Assembly: GCA_024763175.1 (NCBI GenBank)
Contig: JANTGA010000006.1
Coordinates: forward strand, 1 to 42,907
Reading direction: 5' to 3'
Length of the DNA: 42,907 bases
DNA from: Sulfurovum sp.
GTDB taxonomy: Bacteria; Campylobacterota; Campylobacteria; Campylobacterales; Sulfurovaceae
Shown here: in pieces, positions 29,437-37,692 of the stretch
Layout of the letters: each line of letters opens with the position of its first letter
Numbering within the stretch: the stretch's first letter is position 1
Translations under genes and position numbers: made by a program
Notes under the pieces: generated by a model
The model's database searches: none
Seen by the model: only the letters and a program-made list of their open reading frames with translations
What the model was told of the DNA's origin: nothing

Positions 29437-30494
29437 GATGCAGCACGATCCTGAGACGATGTTTTTCTGTCGATGTAGTCCTGGACAAAATCCCTGACTT
29501 TACTGTAGACAAACGAGTCTTTATAATTTTCGACTTTTCCGCCGCTGGCATTGGGGTGTCCGCCGCCCTTGCCGATCTCTGCTGCCATTTTGGAGACATC
29601 GAGCTTGTCATTGCTGCGCAGGGAGAAGTGGCCGCGGAAGTTGATATCCATATAGAAGTCGCAGTCCGGATTAGCCAGGAGGAAGGCATTGCCGATGAGC
29701 GAGCTGCTGCCGACGTTGTAGCCGAGGATTCCTTTGTAGCCACGGTAGTTGATCGTGAGGCGGTGCTTGTCTGCTGTCAGGAGTTTGGTGACATAGGCGG
29801 CGACCAGATTGTCTTTGGTATCGTTTTTGTCTGCCATAAAGAAGGCTTTTTTGCTGGGATGGAGTGCATCATCCAGGAGGATATTGCCCTCTTTTTCCGT
29901 GACAAGCATCCGAGCTTTTTCGATTAGGCTGAGTTTGAGTGCTCGGTCTTCCGAAGGGAAGAGGATACGATTGATCTCTCTGGCGCCAGAGATCATCCCC
30001 AGGCAAACTTTGCCAAACTCGAAGCGTGTATCATCACTGAGCCAGATATCGATGGCATTGATCGCCTGGACGATGTCGGCATAGCGGTTTTCGGGATCAA
30101 AATCGTAGTGCTGTTGCAGCCAATCGTAGGTGATTTTGGTAGCAGACCGTTTGGTATCGAGGAGGTACCAGGCAAAGCGTTCTGCCACCTGTGCGCCTGT
30201 CCCATGATGGTCGAGGAGTTGGAGCTTGGCACCGATGCGGATGGCTTCTTTTTCGATCCAGTTTGCTTCTTTGGTCGTCAAGTTGAGATCGGTGATGAGG
30301 ATCAGCATCTCCTCCGGATCCTTGTTGACAAATCTATCCTGCTCGATTTTTTTGACGATCTCTTCAAGACGGGCTTTGACTTCGGGTCCATAGTTGGCAT
30401 TGTAGCACTCGATCCTGTCGAAACATCGGCTTGTGAGATAGTGGCAGCCATAGCCGTCCAGATCGATATGGGAGAGATGATAGAGATGTTTCAT
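29433..30494 (-). CDS. DHH/DHHA1 family phosphoesterase
   Basis: LSHIDLDGYGCHY, ITDLN, LLDHHGTG (DHH), GKGGGHPNASGG (DHHA1). Confidence 0.87.
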   Translation of the reverse strand: MKHLYHLSHIDLDGYGCHYLTSRCFDRIECYNANYGPEVKARLEEIVKKIEQDRFVNKDPEEMLILITDLNLTTKEANWIEKEAIRIGAKLQLLDHHGTGAQVAERFAWYLLDTKRSATKITYDWLQQHYDFDPENRYADIVQAINAIDIWLSDDTRFEFGKVCLGMISGAREINRILFPSEDRALKLSLIEKARMLVTEKEGNILLDDALHPSKKAFFMADKNDTKDNLVAAYVTKLLTADKHRLTINYRGYKGILGYNVGSSSLIGNAFLLANPDCDFYMDINFRGHFSLRSNDKLDVSKMAAEIGKGGGHPNASGGKVENYKDSFVYSKVRDFVQDYIDRKTSSQDRAAS

Positions 30495-30892
30495 TATAGG
30501 ATATCCTTGAGTGTTAGATGGATGAGAAAGTTATCGATTTTATTTTGAAACTTATGCAGAAATGGAGAGATTGTACAGGTTCCGATACTGCCGTTGGGGC
30601 AGGAGTCGGCATATTGGGTGCAGTCTAAAACAGCAGGCGGTTTGCCTTCTGCAGCCACGATCACACTGTAGAGCGTGATCTCATCCAACTCTTTGGCAAG
30701 CAGAAATCCCCCATGGGCACCTTTTCTGGATTCGAGTATCCCTTCTTTTGCTAAGCTCTGCATAATTTTGGCAAGAAAACTTTTGGGTATATTGAGCTTA
30801 TTTGCGAGGAACACCGCTCCTATCGGCTTGTCGGCTTTGCGTATGGTGTCGAGTGAGAGCAGTGCGTATTCACTTGCACGTGTTAATAACAT
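30494..30892 (-). CDS. Rrf2 family transcriptional regulator
   Basis: MLLTRASEYALLSLDTIRKAD...LNIPKSFLAKIMQSLAKEGILESRKGAHGGFLLAK; C-terminal Cys cluster DCTQYADSCPNGSIGTC. Confidence 0.92.
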   Translation of the reverse strand: MLLTRASEYALLSLDTIRKADKPIGAVFLANKLNIPKSFLAKIMQSLAKEGILESRKGAHGGFLLAKELDEITLYSVIVAAEGKPPAVLDCTQYADSCPNGSIGTCTISPFLHKFQNKIDNFLIHLTLKDIL

Positions 30893-30930
30893 TCAAATCC
30901 TTCATATAATTAGGATAATATTACTCTCAT

Positions 30931-30962
30931 TTAGATTAAAATAAAGTTAGATTAAAATAAAG
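30931..30962. repeat. Perfect 2 x 16 bp tandem repeat TTAGATTAAAATAAAG
   Basis: Two identical adjacent 16-mers, 38 bp upstream of the rrf2 start codon. Confidence 0.95.
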
Positions 30963-31084
30963 AGAGTCTGTAGCATTTAGTGTATATTTATCTTAACATG
31001 GTACTATTTCGATTCCAATTCCAGTCAGGCATTATGCAAGTGATGCTTTGATAAGAAAATTTAATTACCGATCAGGAGGTCACC

Positions 31085-31354
31085 ATGGCTTTGGATAAGG
31101 CGAAAAAAGAAGAGATCATTGCGAAGTACGCAAGAGGCGAGAACGATACCGGTTCTACAGAAGTACAGGTAGCGTTGCTGACAGAGAGAATCAGCTATTT
31201 GACTGAGCACCTCAAAACAAACAAAAAAGATCACTCTTCAAGACTGGGTCTTTTGAAGCTTGTCGGACAAAGAAGAAGATTGATGAGATACCTTAGAAAA
31301 GTCGACTTTGCACGATACAACGCGATCAAAGAGGATCTGGGTATCAGAAACTAA
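31085..31354 (+). CDS. rpsO: 30S ribosomal protein S15
   Basis: 89 aa: [59 protein letters not shown]. Confidence 0.97.
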   Translation: MALDKAKKEEIIAKYARGENDTGSTEVQVALLTERISYLTEHLKTNKKDHSSRLGLLKLVGQRRRLMRYLRKVDFARYNAIKEDLGIRN

Positions 31355-31361
31355 AACGACC

Positions 31362-31385
31362 CCAAAATGTCTCATGGCATTTTGG
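31362..31385 (+). terminator. Hairpin after rpsO
   Basis: CCAAAATG-tctcatgg-CATTTTGG, perfect 8-bp stem 8 nt downstream of the stop. No U tract. Confidence 0.5.
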
Positions 31386-31522
31386 AATCCTCGATCCAGA
31401 CAGAGTGCAAAAAATACAATTGTGCTGCCATTCCCTAAAAACACCCCAAAAAATTCTCATATCCTTTGATATTAAACTTTTATATGCTACACTCTACTCA
31501 TAAATTTATTTTTAGGAGCTGA

Positions 31523-32437
31523 ATGATGTTTTTGGATGGGATAAAGAAAAGCGCCACTCTTTTAGTGGGTGCGGGTCTCTTGAGTTTGATGATGGTGGGA
31601 TGCGGCAGTACCAATGGGGCAGCCGATGTAGGAGCAGCGCCCGTTCCCGGCGGCAATGAACTGGTCGTGATGGATGGTAATAACGCAGATCAGGTACTGG
31701 CATCGTCAGTAAGCACGATAGGTAAAGTTGCCAAAATGATCGATGATCTTGTGGATGATCTGCCCGGTGTGGGCGTGGCAAGCAGTCAGATAGCCCAGGC
31801 TTCACCGGGGATAGACGGTTCTGTGGCTGTATCCAACGATGACGTGGCCTTCTCTCTGGTTTCAAGGGATTGCTCAAAAGGCGGGTCTATCAGCGTGGAT
31901 AGTCTGTCAACTGACGGAGGAACAGTGACGTTCCACAGCTGTCACGAAAAGAGTGTGATCTTGGATGGTACCGTGATGATCACGTACCATGATGGAGAGT
32001 ATGCCGCCAGATTTACCAATGTAAATGCTACGTTCAGTACAGGAAATCTCGTACTGAGCGATGCAGGCCTGACTGCAAAAGGCAGTACGTTTGATTTTGC
32101 GATAGCGTCAGCTTCTGCGATGGTTCAGGGAATCGATATTGGGATAAGGAATATGAAAATCCACAAAGATACTTCCGGGACTACAGTAGATGGTTCTATC
32201 GCAACAGGCTGTATCTGCTGTCAATGGATCAATGTCACAACCGTCTCCCCATTAGGCTTCCAGAAGACAGATTTGGTCAGCGGTACCATAAGACTCAGTG
32301 GAGCAAATGGCACTTATATGGAAGTGATGGCCAACCCTAATTGCTGTGTCACCACCACATTGAACGGGAAGCCATATGCGACGTATGACAGCATCAAAAA
32401 TCTCCCCCAATACAATGCAGTTTGCCCACTACCGTAG
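31523..32437 (+). CDS. Putative lipoprotein, unknown function
   Basis: Signal peptide with lipobox LMMVGCGST; C-terminal Cys-rich segments GCICCQW and NCCVTT. Confidence 0.7.
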   Translation: MMFLDGIKKSATLLVGAGLLSLMMVGCGSTNGAADVGAAPVPGGNELVVMDGNNADQVLASSVSTIGKVAKMIDDLVDDLPGVGVASSQIAQASPGIDGSVAVSNDDVAFSLVSRDCSKGGSISVDSLSTDGGTVTFHSCHEKSVILDGTVMITYHDGEYAARFTNVNATFSTGNLVLSDAGLTAKGSTFDFAIASASAMVQGIDIGIRNMKIHKDTSGTTVDGSIATGCICCQWINVTTVSPLGFQKTDLVSGTIRLSGANGTYMEVMANPNCCVTTTLNGKPYATYDSIKNLPQYNAVCPLP

Positions 32438-32457
32438 ATAATTCTCTATCGATGATT

Positions 32458-32486
32458 GCGGAGGGATAGCTTCGGCTTCCCTCTGC
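32458..32486 (+). terminator. UUCG-capped hairpin downstream of the lipoprotein gene
   Basis: GCGGAGGGAtAGC-TTCG-GCTTCCCTCTGC, about 12 bp stem with one bulge. Confidence 0.55.
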
Positions 32487-32612
32487 CTCTTGCGCAAAGT
32501 ACACTTTCGAATAATCGCTCATACTTTCCTAATCTCCCTAAATTTCAACTTCTTGAAATCCTCTTATGACACTACTTTGCTCTTCTTCTCTGGATATGAT
32601 ATGGCAGTCATT

Positions 32613-32645
32613 AGTATACTTTAGCCTATATGACTAAAGTATACT
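32613..32645. promoter_or_regulatory. Perfect 12-9-12 inverted repeat upstream of the grpE-dnaK promoter
   Basis: AGTATACTTTAG-cctatatga-CTAAAGTATACT. Confidence 0.85.
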
Positions 32646-32667
32646 CTGTAAAAATATTGAATCAAGA

Positions 32668-32698
32668 CTTGACAAAGTAGAACTCAATGTTGTATAAT
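32668..32698 (+). promoter_or_regulatory. grpE-dnaK promoter overlapped by a HAIR-like (HspR) site
   Basis: TTGACA (32669-32674), 18 bp, TATAAT (32693-32698). CTTGACA-N7-ACTCAAT (32668-32688) against HAIR consensus CTTGAGT-N7-ACTCAAG. Confidence 0.7.
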
Positions 32699-32764
32699 GC
32701 CATCAAGCATTGAAAAAGTTACGACTTTAATGCAAATTGAGAAAGAGTAAAAGGAGGTTTCTGG

Positions 32765-33322
32765 ATGAGTGAGAAGCAGGATGAAATGCTTTCCGACGAA
32801 GCCACAGAGGAGCAGAAGATGGAGACGGGCAGTGCAGAAGAGAATGCAGAGGCCGGAGATACTTCACTGGAAGCAATGGAGCAAGAGTTAGCTGAGTGGA
32901 AAGATAAGTATCTCAGAGCGCATGCTGATTTTGAAAATACCAAAAAACGTTTGGAGCGGGATAAGTCATCGGCAGTCTCTTATGCCAATGAGAGTTTTGC
33001 GATGGATATCCTGGCAGTGATCGACTCATTTGAACAGGCGCTGACCTCTATTGAGGGTGCGGATGAGGCAAATGCCTCTGAAGTGCTTGAGAAGATGAAG
33101 GAGGGTGTCTATCTTACCTATGAGCAGCTGAAAAAAGTATTGGAAAAGAATTATATCAAAGAGATCAACTGCGAAGGTGCGTTTGACCCGAATCTTCATC
33201 AGGCGATCATGCAAATCGAGAGTGATGAACACGAGAGCGGGCAGATTGTGCAAACCCTGCAGAAAGGCTACACGATCAAAGACAGAGTGTTGCGGCCTTC
33301 CATGGTAAGCACCAGTAAATAA
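32765..33322 (+). CDS. grpE: Nucleotide exchange factor GrpE
   Basis: LAEWKDKYLRAHADFENTKKRLERDK...FDPNLHQAIMQ...VLRPSMVSTSK, adjacent to dnaK. Confidence 0.95.
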   Translation: MSEKQDEMLSDEATEEQKMETGSAEENAEAGDTSLEAMEQELAEWKDKYLRAHADFENTKKRLERDKSSAVSYANESFAMDILAVIDSFEQALTSIEGADEANASEVLEKMKEGVYLTYEQLKKVLEKNYIKEINCEGAFDPNLHQAIMQIESDEHESGQIVQTLQKGYTIKDRVLRPSMVSTSK

Positions 33323-33346
33323 ATTTAACAATAAAAAGGATAAATA

Positions 33347-35233
33347 ATGGGAAAAGTATTAGGAATCGACTTAGGAACAACCAACTCAGCAATGGCTATT
33401 CACGAAAGAGGTGAAGCGTCTATTATCGCCAACAAAGAGGGTAAAAATACGACACCTTCGATCGTGGCCTATACAGACAAAGGCGAAGTGCTTGTCGGTG
33501 AATCTGCCAAAAGACAGGCAGTAACCAACCCGGAAAAGACCATCTACTCCATCAAGAGAATCATGGGGTTGATGTGTGATGAACCAAAAGCAGCAGACGC
33601 AAAAGATAGACTGCCTTATCACATTGTAGATAGAAGCGGTGCTTGTGCGATCGAAGTAGATGGCAAAACCTACACGCCACAGGAGATCTCTGCGAAAATA
33701 TTGATGAAACTCAAGGAAGATGCAGAGGCTTATCTGGGCGAAACGATCACCGATGCGGTCATTACCGTACCGGCATACTTCAATGATGCGCAGAGAAAAG
33801 CGACCAAGGAAGCAGGAACAGTCGCAGGATTGAATGTCCTTCGTATCATCAATGAGCCGACCTCTGCCGCACTCTCCTATGGTTTGGATAAAAAAGAGTC
33901 TGAACAGATCGTTGTCTACGACCTGGGTGGCGGTACCTTCGATGTGACAGTCCTGGAGACAGGCGACGGTGTCGTTGAAGTGATGTCCACAGGCGGTGAT
34001 GCATTCCTCGGCGGTGATGACTTTGACAACAGGGTGATTGACTATGTTGCCGGCGAATTCAAGAGCGAAACGGGTGTTGATATCAAAGCAGACATTATGG
34101 CACTGCAGAGACTCAAAGATGCAGCGGAAGCAGCCAAAAAAGAGCTCTCCAGCTCCACAGAAACAGAGATCAATCTGCCCTTTATCACAGCAGATGCCAG
34201 CGGCCCAAAACACTTGATTCAGAAGATCACCAGAGCCAAATTCGAGTCACTGGTTTCTGATCTTGTTGAGAGCACGATCAAAACGATCGCATCGGTCCTG
34301 AAGGATGCCGGTGTCAGTACAGGCGATATCAAGCAAGTTGTGATGGTCGGTGGGTCCACCAGAGTACCGCTGGTACAAGAAGAGGTCAAGAAGTTCTTCG
34401 GTAAAGAGTTGAACAAATCAGTCAACCCTGATGAAGTGGTAGCACTCGGTGCGGCGATCCAGGGTGGTGTACTTGCCGGTGATGTCAAAGATGTCCTCCT
34501 CTTGGATGTGACACCTTTGAGCCTCGGTATCGAGACACTGGGCGGTGTCACGACCAAAGTGATCGAGAAGGGGACGACTATCCCGGCGAAAAAATCACAA
34601 GTCTTCTCCACTGCAGAGGACAATCAGCCTGCAGTCAGTATCCACGTCTTGCAGGGTGAGCGCGAATTTGCCAAAGACAATAAGTCTCTGGGTATGTTCG
34701 AGCTGAGAGATATTCCGGCTGCACCGAGAGGTGTACCGCAGATCGAAGTGACCTTCGATATCGATGCCAATGGTATCCTGACGGTCAGCGCACAAGACAA
34801 AGGTACCGGTAAATCTCAAGAGATCAAGATCACCGGTTCGTCAGGACTGAGCGATGAAGAGATCGAAAAAATGGTTCACGACGCAGAGGCGCACAAAGCA
34901 GAAGATGAGACACGAAAAGCACTGGTCGAAGTCAAAAACCAGGCGGATGCACTGATCCACCAGACTAAAAAGTCATTGACTGACCTGGGTGACAACTTTG
35001 ATGCAGGCGAAAAGGCTGGTATCGAAGCAGCGATCGCAGAGTTGGAGACGCTGCTCAAAGATGACTCTGCTACCAAAGAGCAGATCGAAGAGAAAGTGAA
35101 AACGTTGACTGAAAAGAGTCACAAGCTTGCCGAAGCTGTCTATGCCAAAGAGCAGGGACAACAGGCAGGCGGCGGTACCGAAGGTGCCAAAAAAGCAGAC
35201 GATGACGATGTCATCGATGCAGAAGTAGAGTAA
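33347..35233 (+). CDS. dnaK: Molecular chaperone DnaK (Hsp70)
   Basis: [43 protein letters not shown]. Confidence 0.98.
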   Translation: MGKVLGIDLGTTNSAMAIHERGEASIIANKEGKNTTPSIVAYTDKGEVLVGESAKRQAVTNPEKTIYSIKRIMGLMCDEPKAADAKDRLPYHIVDRSGACAIEVDGKTYTPQEISAKILMKLKEDAEAYLGETITDAVITVPAYFNDAQRKATKEAGTVAGLNVLRIINEPTSAALSYGLDKKESEQIVVYDLGGGTFDVTVLETGDGVVEVMSTGGDAFLGGDDFDNRVIDYVAGEFKSETGVDIKADIMALQRLKDAAEAAKKELSSSTETEINLPFITADASGPKHLIQKITRAKFESLVSDLVESTIKTIASVLKDAGVSTGDIKQVVMVGGSTRVPLVQEEVKKFFGKELNKSVNPDEVVALGAAIQGGVLAGDVKDVLLLDVTPLSLGIETLGGVTTKVIEKGTTIPAKKSQVFSTAEDNQPAVSIHVLQGEREFAKDNKSLGMFELRDIPAAPRGVPQIEVTFDIDANGILTVSAQDKGTGKSQEIKITGSSGLSDEEIEKMVHDAEAHKAEDETRKALVEVKNQADALIHQTKKSLTDLGDNFDAGEKAGIEAAIAELETLLKDDSATKEQIEEKVKTLTEKSHKLAEAVYAKEQGQQAGGGTEGAKKADDDDVIDAEVE

Positions 35234-35243
35234 TCCTCCTTCT

Positions 35244-35276
35244 GTGCAAATCATTGCGTTATGTGATGATTTGCAC
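35244..35276 (+). terminator. Hairpin after dnaK
   Basis: GTGCAAATCAT-tgcgttatgtg-ATGATTTGCAC, perfect 11-bp stem. Weak T tract. Confidence 0.6.
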
Positions 35277-35375
35277 TTCATCACTACCCCAATTTTTCAC
35301 GAACCATATGGTTGCCAATTTATCAACTAAAAAAGATAAAATACTACGACTTGATACAAGCGAGAGAGGCAACAG

Positions 35376-35999
35376 ATGGACTTACCCCGAGTTGAGAAAG
35401 AACTAAAAAAGAGAACCGCTTATCCCTATCGCTGGGGCAGAAAACAGTCGGATCGTTGGGATCAGCAAACAAATTTCATCTACACAACCTACAGTATGGC
35501 GATGCTTCTGAGAAAAACAGAGCATTTTCAGGCTGATCTGCGTGATTATGCTTTCAATCGTTGGTATAATTTTTGGTCTGCGATGGCAGTGGAGGATATT
35601 TTTGCTTCACACGAAAGGGTCGATCCCAATCGAAACAGTTATGACAAGCTGGTCGATTTCTCTATCGATCAGATTCCCTTTGATCACAAAACCTCCGTTT
35701 TCCCCAGAGGCTTCAGCCGACCATATAGCGATGCCAGGGAGCATGAGGACGCATTGATCACCTGGCTTTATGCGCACCAGAGTCAGCAGGGCCGAAAGCA
35801 TTTGAAGAACAGGCTTTTTATCATGCTCTACGATGGAGAGACGATGCAGCATTGGAAAATGAAAGCTGAAATCACACGTTTGCAGTCAGCGATAGATCAC
35901 TATGTTGCAAACTTTTCATCAAAGCAGCTATACTGTTTTGATTTTGGGGAGGGAGAGATTTTTTCGGATATGATATGGGTGACCAAAGGAGCAGGATGA
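35376..35999 (+). CDS. Unknown protein, probable PD-(D/E)XK-like restriction endonuclease
   Basis: 207 aa. VDFSIDQIPFDHKTSVFPRGF resembles a D-X(n)-(D/E)XK nuclease core. Coupled by ATGA overlap to a DNA adenine methylase. Confidence 0.55.
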   Translation: MDLPRVEKELKKRTAYPYRWGRKQSDRWDQQTNFIYTTYSMAMLLRKTEHFQADLRDYAFNRWYNFWSAMAVEDIFASHERVDPNRNSYDKLVDFSIDQIPFDHKTSVFPRGFSRPYSDAREHEDALITWLYAHQSQQGRKHLKNRLFIMLYDGETMQHWKMKAEITRLQSAIDHYVANFSSKQLYCFDFGEGEIFSDMIWVTKGAG

Positions 36000-36988
36000 A
36001 CTATATAGGATCAAAATTGAAGCTCTCTGATTTTATCGAGCAGAGTATCTGCGAGACAGTAGGAGAGATGGGAGAGGCGACTTTTTGTGATATCTTTGCG
36101 GGGACGGGGATCGTCGGCCGACGGTTTAAGAGACGGACCAAAAAAGTGATCGCCAATGATATCGAATACTATAGTTATGTCTTAAACCGGAATTATATAG
36201 GCAACACCGGAAATATGGAGCAAGCCTCCCTGCTGGAAGAACTCAACCGGACAGAGGAAACGGAGGGGTTCATCTATCGGCACTATGCACTGGGCGGTCA
36301 CGGAGAGAGGCAATACTTCAGTGATGAAAATGCCAGAAAGATTGATGCGATACGGCAGAGGATCGAAAGCTGGCGGGAAGAGGGGAGGATCGATGAGGAT
36401 CAATACTTTTTTTCCCTGGCAAGCCTGATAGAGTCAGCAGACAAAGTCGCCAATACAGCATCAGTCTATGGCGCCTATCTCAAACAGCTGAAGCGCTCAG
36501 CACAGAAGCCGCTTGTGCTGGAGGCGGCAGAATTTGAGAAAACGGGGGAGGGGCATGAGGTTTACCAGGAGGACGCCAATGAACTGATCGGTAAAATATC
36601 AGGTGATATCCTCTATCTGGACCCCCCTTACAACCAGAGACAGTACGGTGCCAACTATCATCTGCTGAATACGATTGCCCGCTATGATGCGTTCATCCCC
36701 AAAGGCAAAACCGGCTTGAGGGAGTACATCCGGTCAGACTATTGCAAGAAAGCTGTAGTCCTGGAGCGCTTTGAAGCCTTGATCAAACATGCAGATTTCA
36801 GCTATATCTTTCTGAGTTACAACAACGAGGGTTTGATGCAGTCAAGCGAGGTTGAGAAGATCATGCAAAAATATGGCCGGTATCATTTAGCCACCACCCA
36901 ATACCAGAGATTTAAAGCCGATAAGACAGAAAACCGCAACCACAAAGCCGACACTACCACCGAATATTTGCATATTTTGGTGAAATAG
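35996..36988 (+). CDS. D12-class DNA N6-adenine methyltransferase
   Basis: MNYIGSKLKLSDFI; CDIFAGTGIVGRRF; LYLDPPYNQRQYGANYHLLNTIARYD. Confidence 0.88.
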   Translation: MNYIGSKLKLSDFIEQSICETVGEMGEATFCDIFAGTGIVGRRFKRRTKKVIANDIEYYSYVLNRNYIGNTGNMEQASLLEELNRTEETEGFIYRHYALGGHGERQYFSDENARKIDAIRQRIESWREEGRIDEDQYFFSLASLIESADKVANTASVYGAYLKQLKRSAQKPLVLEAAEFEKTGEGHEVYQEDANELIGKISGDILYLDPPYNQRQYGANYHLLNTIARYDAFIPKGKTGLREYIRSDYCKKAVVLERFEALIKHADFSYIFLSYNNEGLMQSSEVEKIMQKYGRYHLATTQYQRFKADKTENRNHKADTTTEYLHILVK

Positions 36989-37001
36989 GTTGTACTGTTG
37001 G

Positions 37002-37030
37002 CTATCAGTTAACCATTGATTTTCTGATAG
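37002..37030. repeat. Inverted repeat CTATCAG...CTGATAG upstream of the sRNA promoter
   Basis: Perfect 7-bp arms, 15-nt spacer, between the methylase stop and the TATACT box. Confidence 0.6.
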
Positions 37031-37057
37031 TTAATCCTTAAGGTGTATACTACTCAC

Positions 37058-37223
37058 AAGAAAGAGAAATCTTTCAAGCGATGTCGCGAGTTTTTTTACT
37101 CCTTGTTCAAACTGTAAACCTTCCTTGTTTGCTCGCGACAATCGTAACTCCCTGAGAAGAAGCGAATTTTCATTTAGCCTTCCTTGTTGTAAATGATCTC
37201 CTTGTTTATCGCTTCTTCTTTTT
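37058..37223 (+). ncRNA. Candidate small RNA: two tandem hairpins with four UCCUUGUU motifs
   Basis: TATACT at 37046-37051. Hairpin 1 stem TGTCGCGAG/CTCGCGACA (37082-37090/37132-37140). Hairpin 2 stem GAAGAAGCGA/TCGCTTCTTC (37156-37165/37209-37218) followed by T5. TCCTTGTT at 37100, 37122, 37181 and 37199. Confidence 0.7.
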
Positions 37224-37332
37224 AGCTCTATTTACCAATTTAAATCATCCTATATTTTGACATCGCGGATGATTTCAGGGTGATATTCGCTATAATGTGC
37301 TCGAATAATCTTGTCAAAACAGAGGAGAACAG

Positions 37333-37632
37333 ATGGAAATGAAAAAATGTCAGACATTGGATGAAGCCAGAGAAGAGATCGATAAGGTTGATGAAAAGAT
37401 TATTGCCTTAATCGCCAAACGAAATGACTATATCAAGCAGATCGCCCATTTCAAAAATTCAGTCGATGAGGTGAAGGCGGAGGATCGTATCGATGCGGTG
37501 ATTTCCCGTGCCAGAGAGCAGGCGATTTCACTGGGACTTTCGCCTAACTTGATCAATGATCTTTATGTGCGCATGATCGATGCGATGGTGGAGAGCGAAG
37601 TTGCCGAATTCAAGAATGCCAAGACTTTCTGA
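37333..37632 (+). CDS. AroQ-class chorismate mutase
   Basis: 99 aa: LDEAREEIDKVDEKIIALIAKRNDYIKQIAHFKNS...VKAEDRIDAVISRAREQA. Confidence 0.88.
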   Translation: MEMKKCQTLDEAREEIDKVDEKIIALIAKRNDYIKQIAHFKNSVDEVKAEDRIDAVISRAREQAISLGLSPNLINDLYVRMIDAMVESEVAEFKNAKTF

Positions 37633-37692
37633 TACCACTGTGTAGTACGTTTTCACACAACCCTGCTATGATCATAACTTGAAAGGGTTGAG

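Noticed and set aside
32437-32765. CIRCE/HrcA operator upstream of grpE
   Set aside because: Looked for TTAGCACTC-N9-GAGTGCTAA; the only strong dyad has an unrelated sequence, so reported as unknown.
33386-34213. 275 aa minus-strand ORF
   Set aside because: Antisense to dnaK; shadow ORF.
37058-37223. CRISPR-like array because of the repeated TCCTTGTT motif
   Set aside because: Repeats are only 8-11 nt, irregularly spaced and embedded in hairpins; no cas genes nearby.
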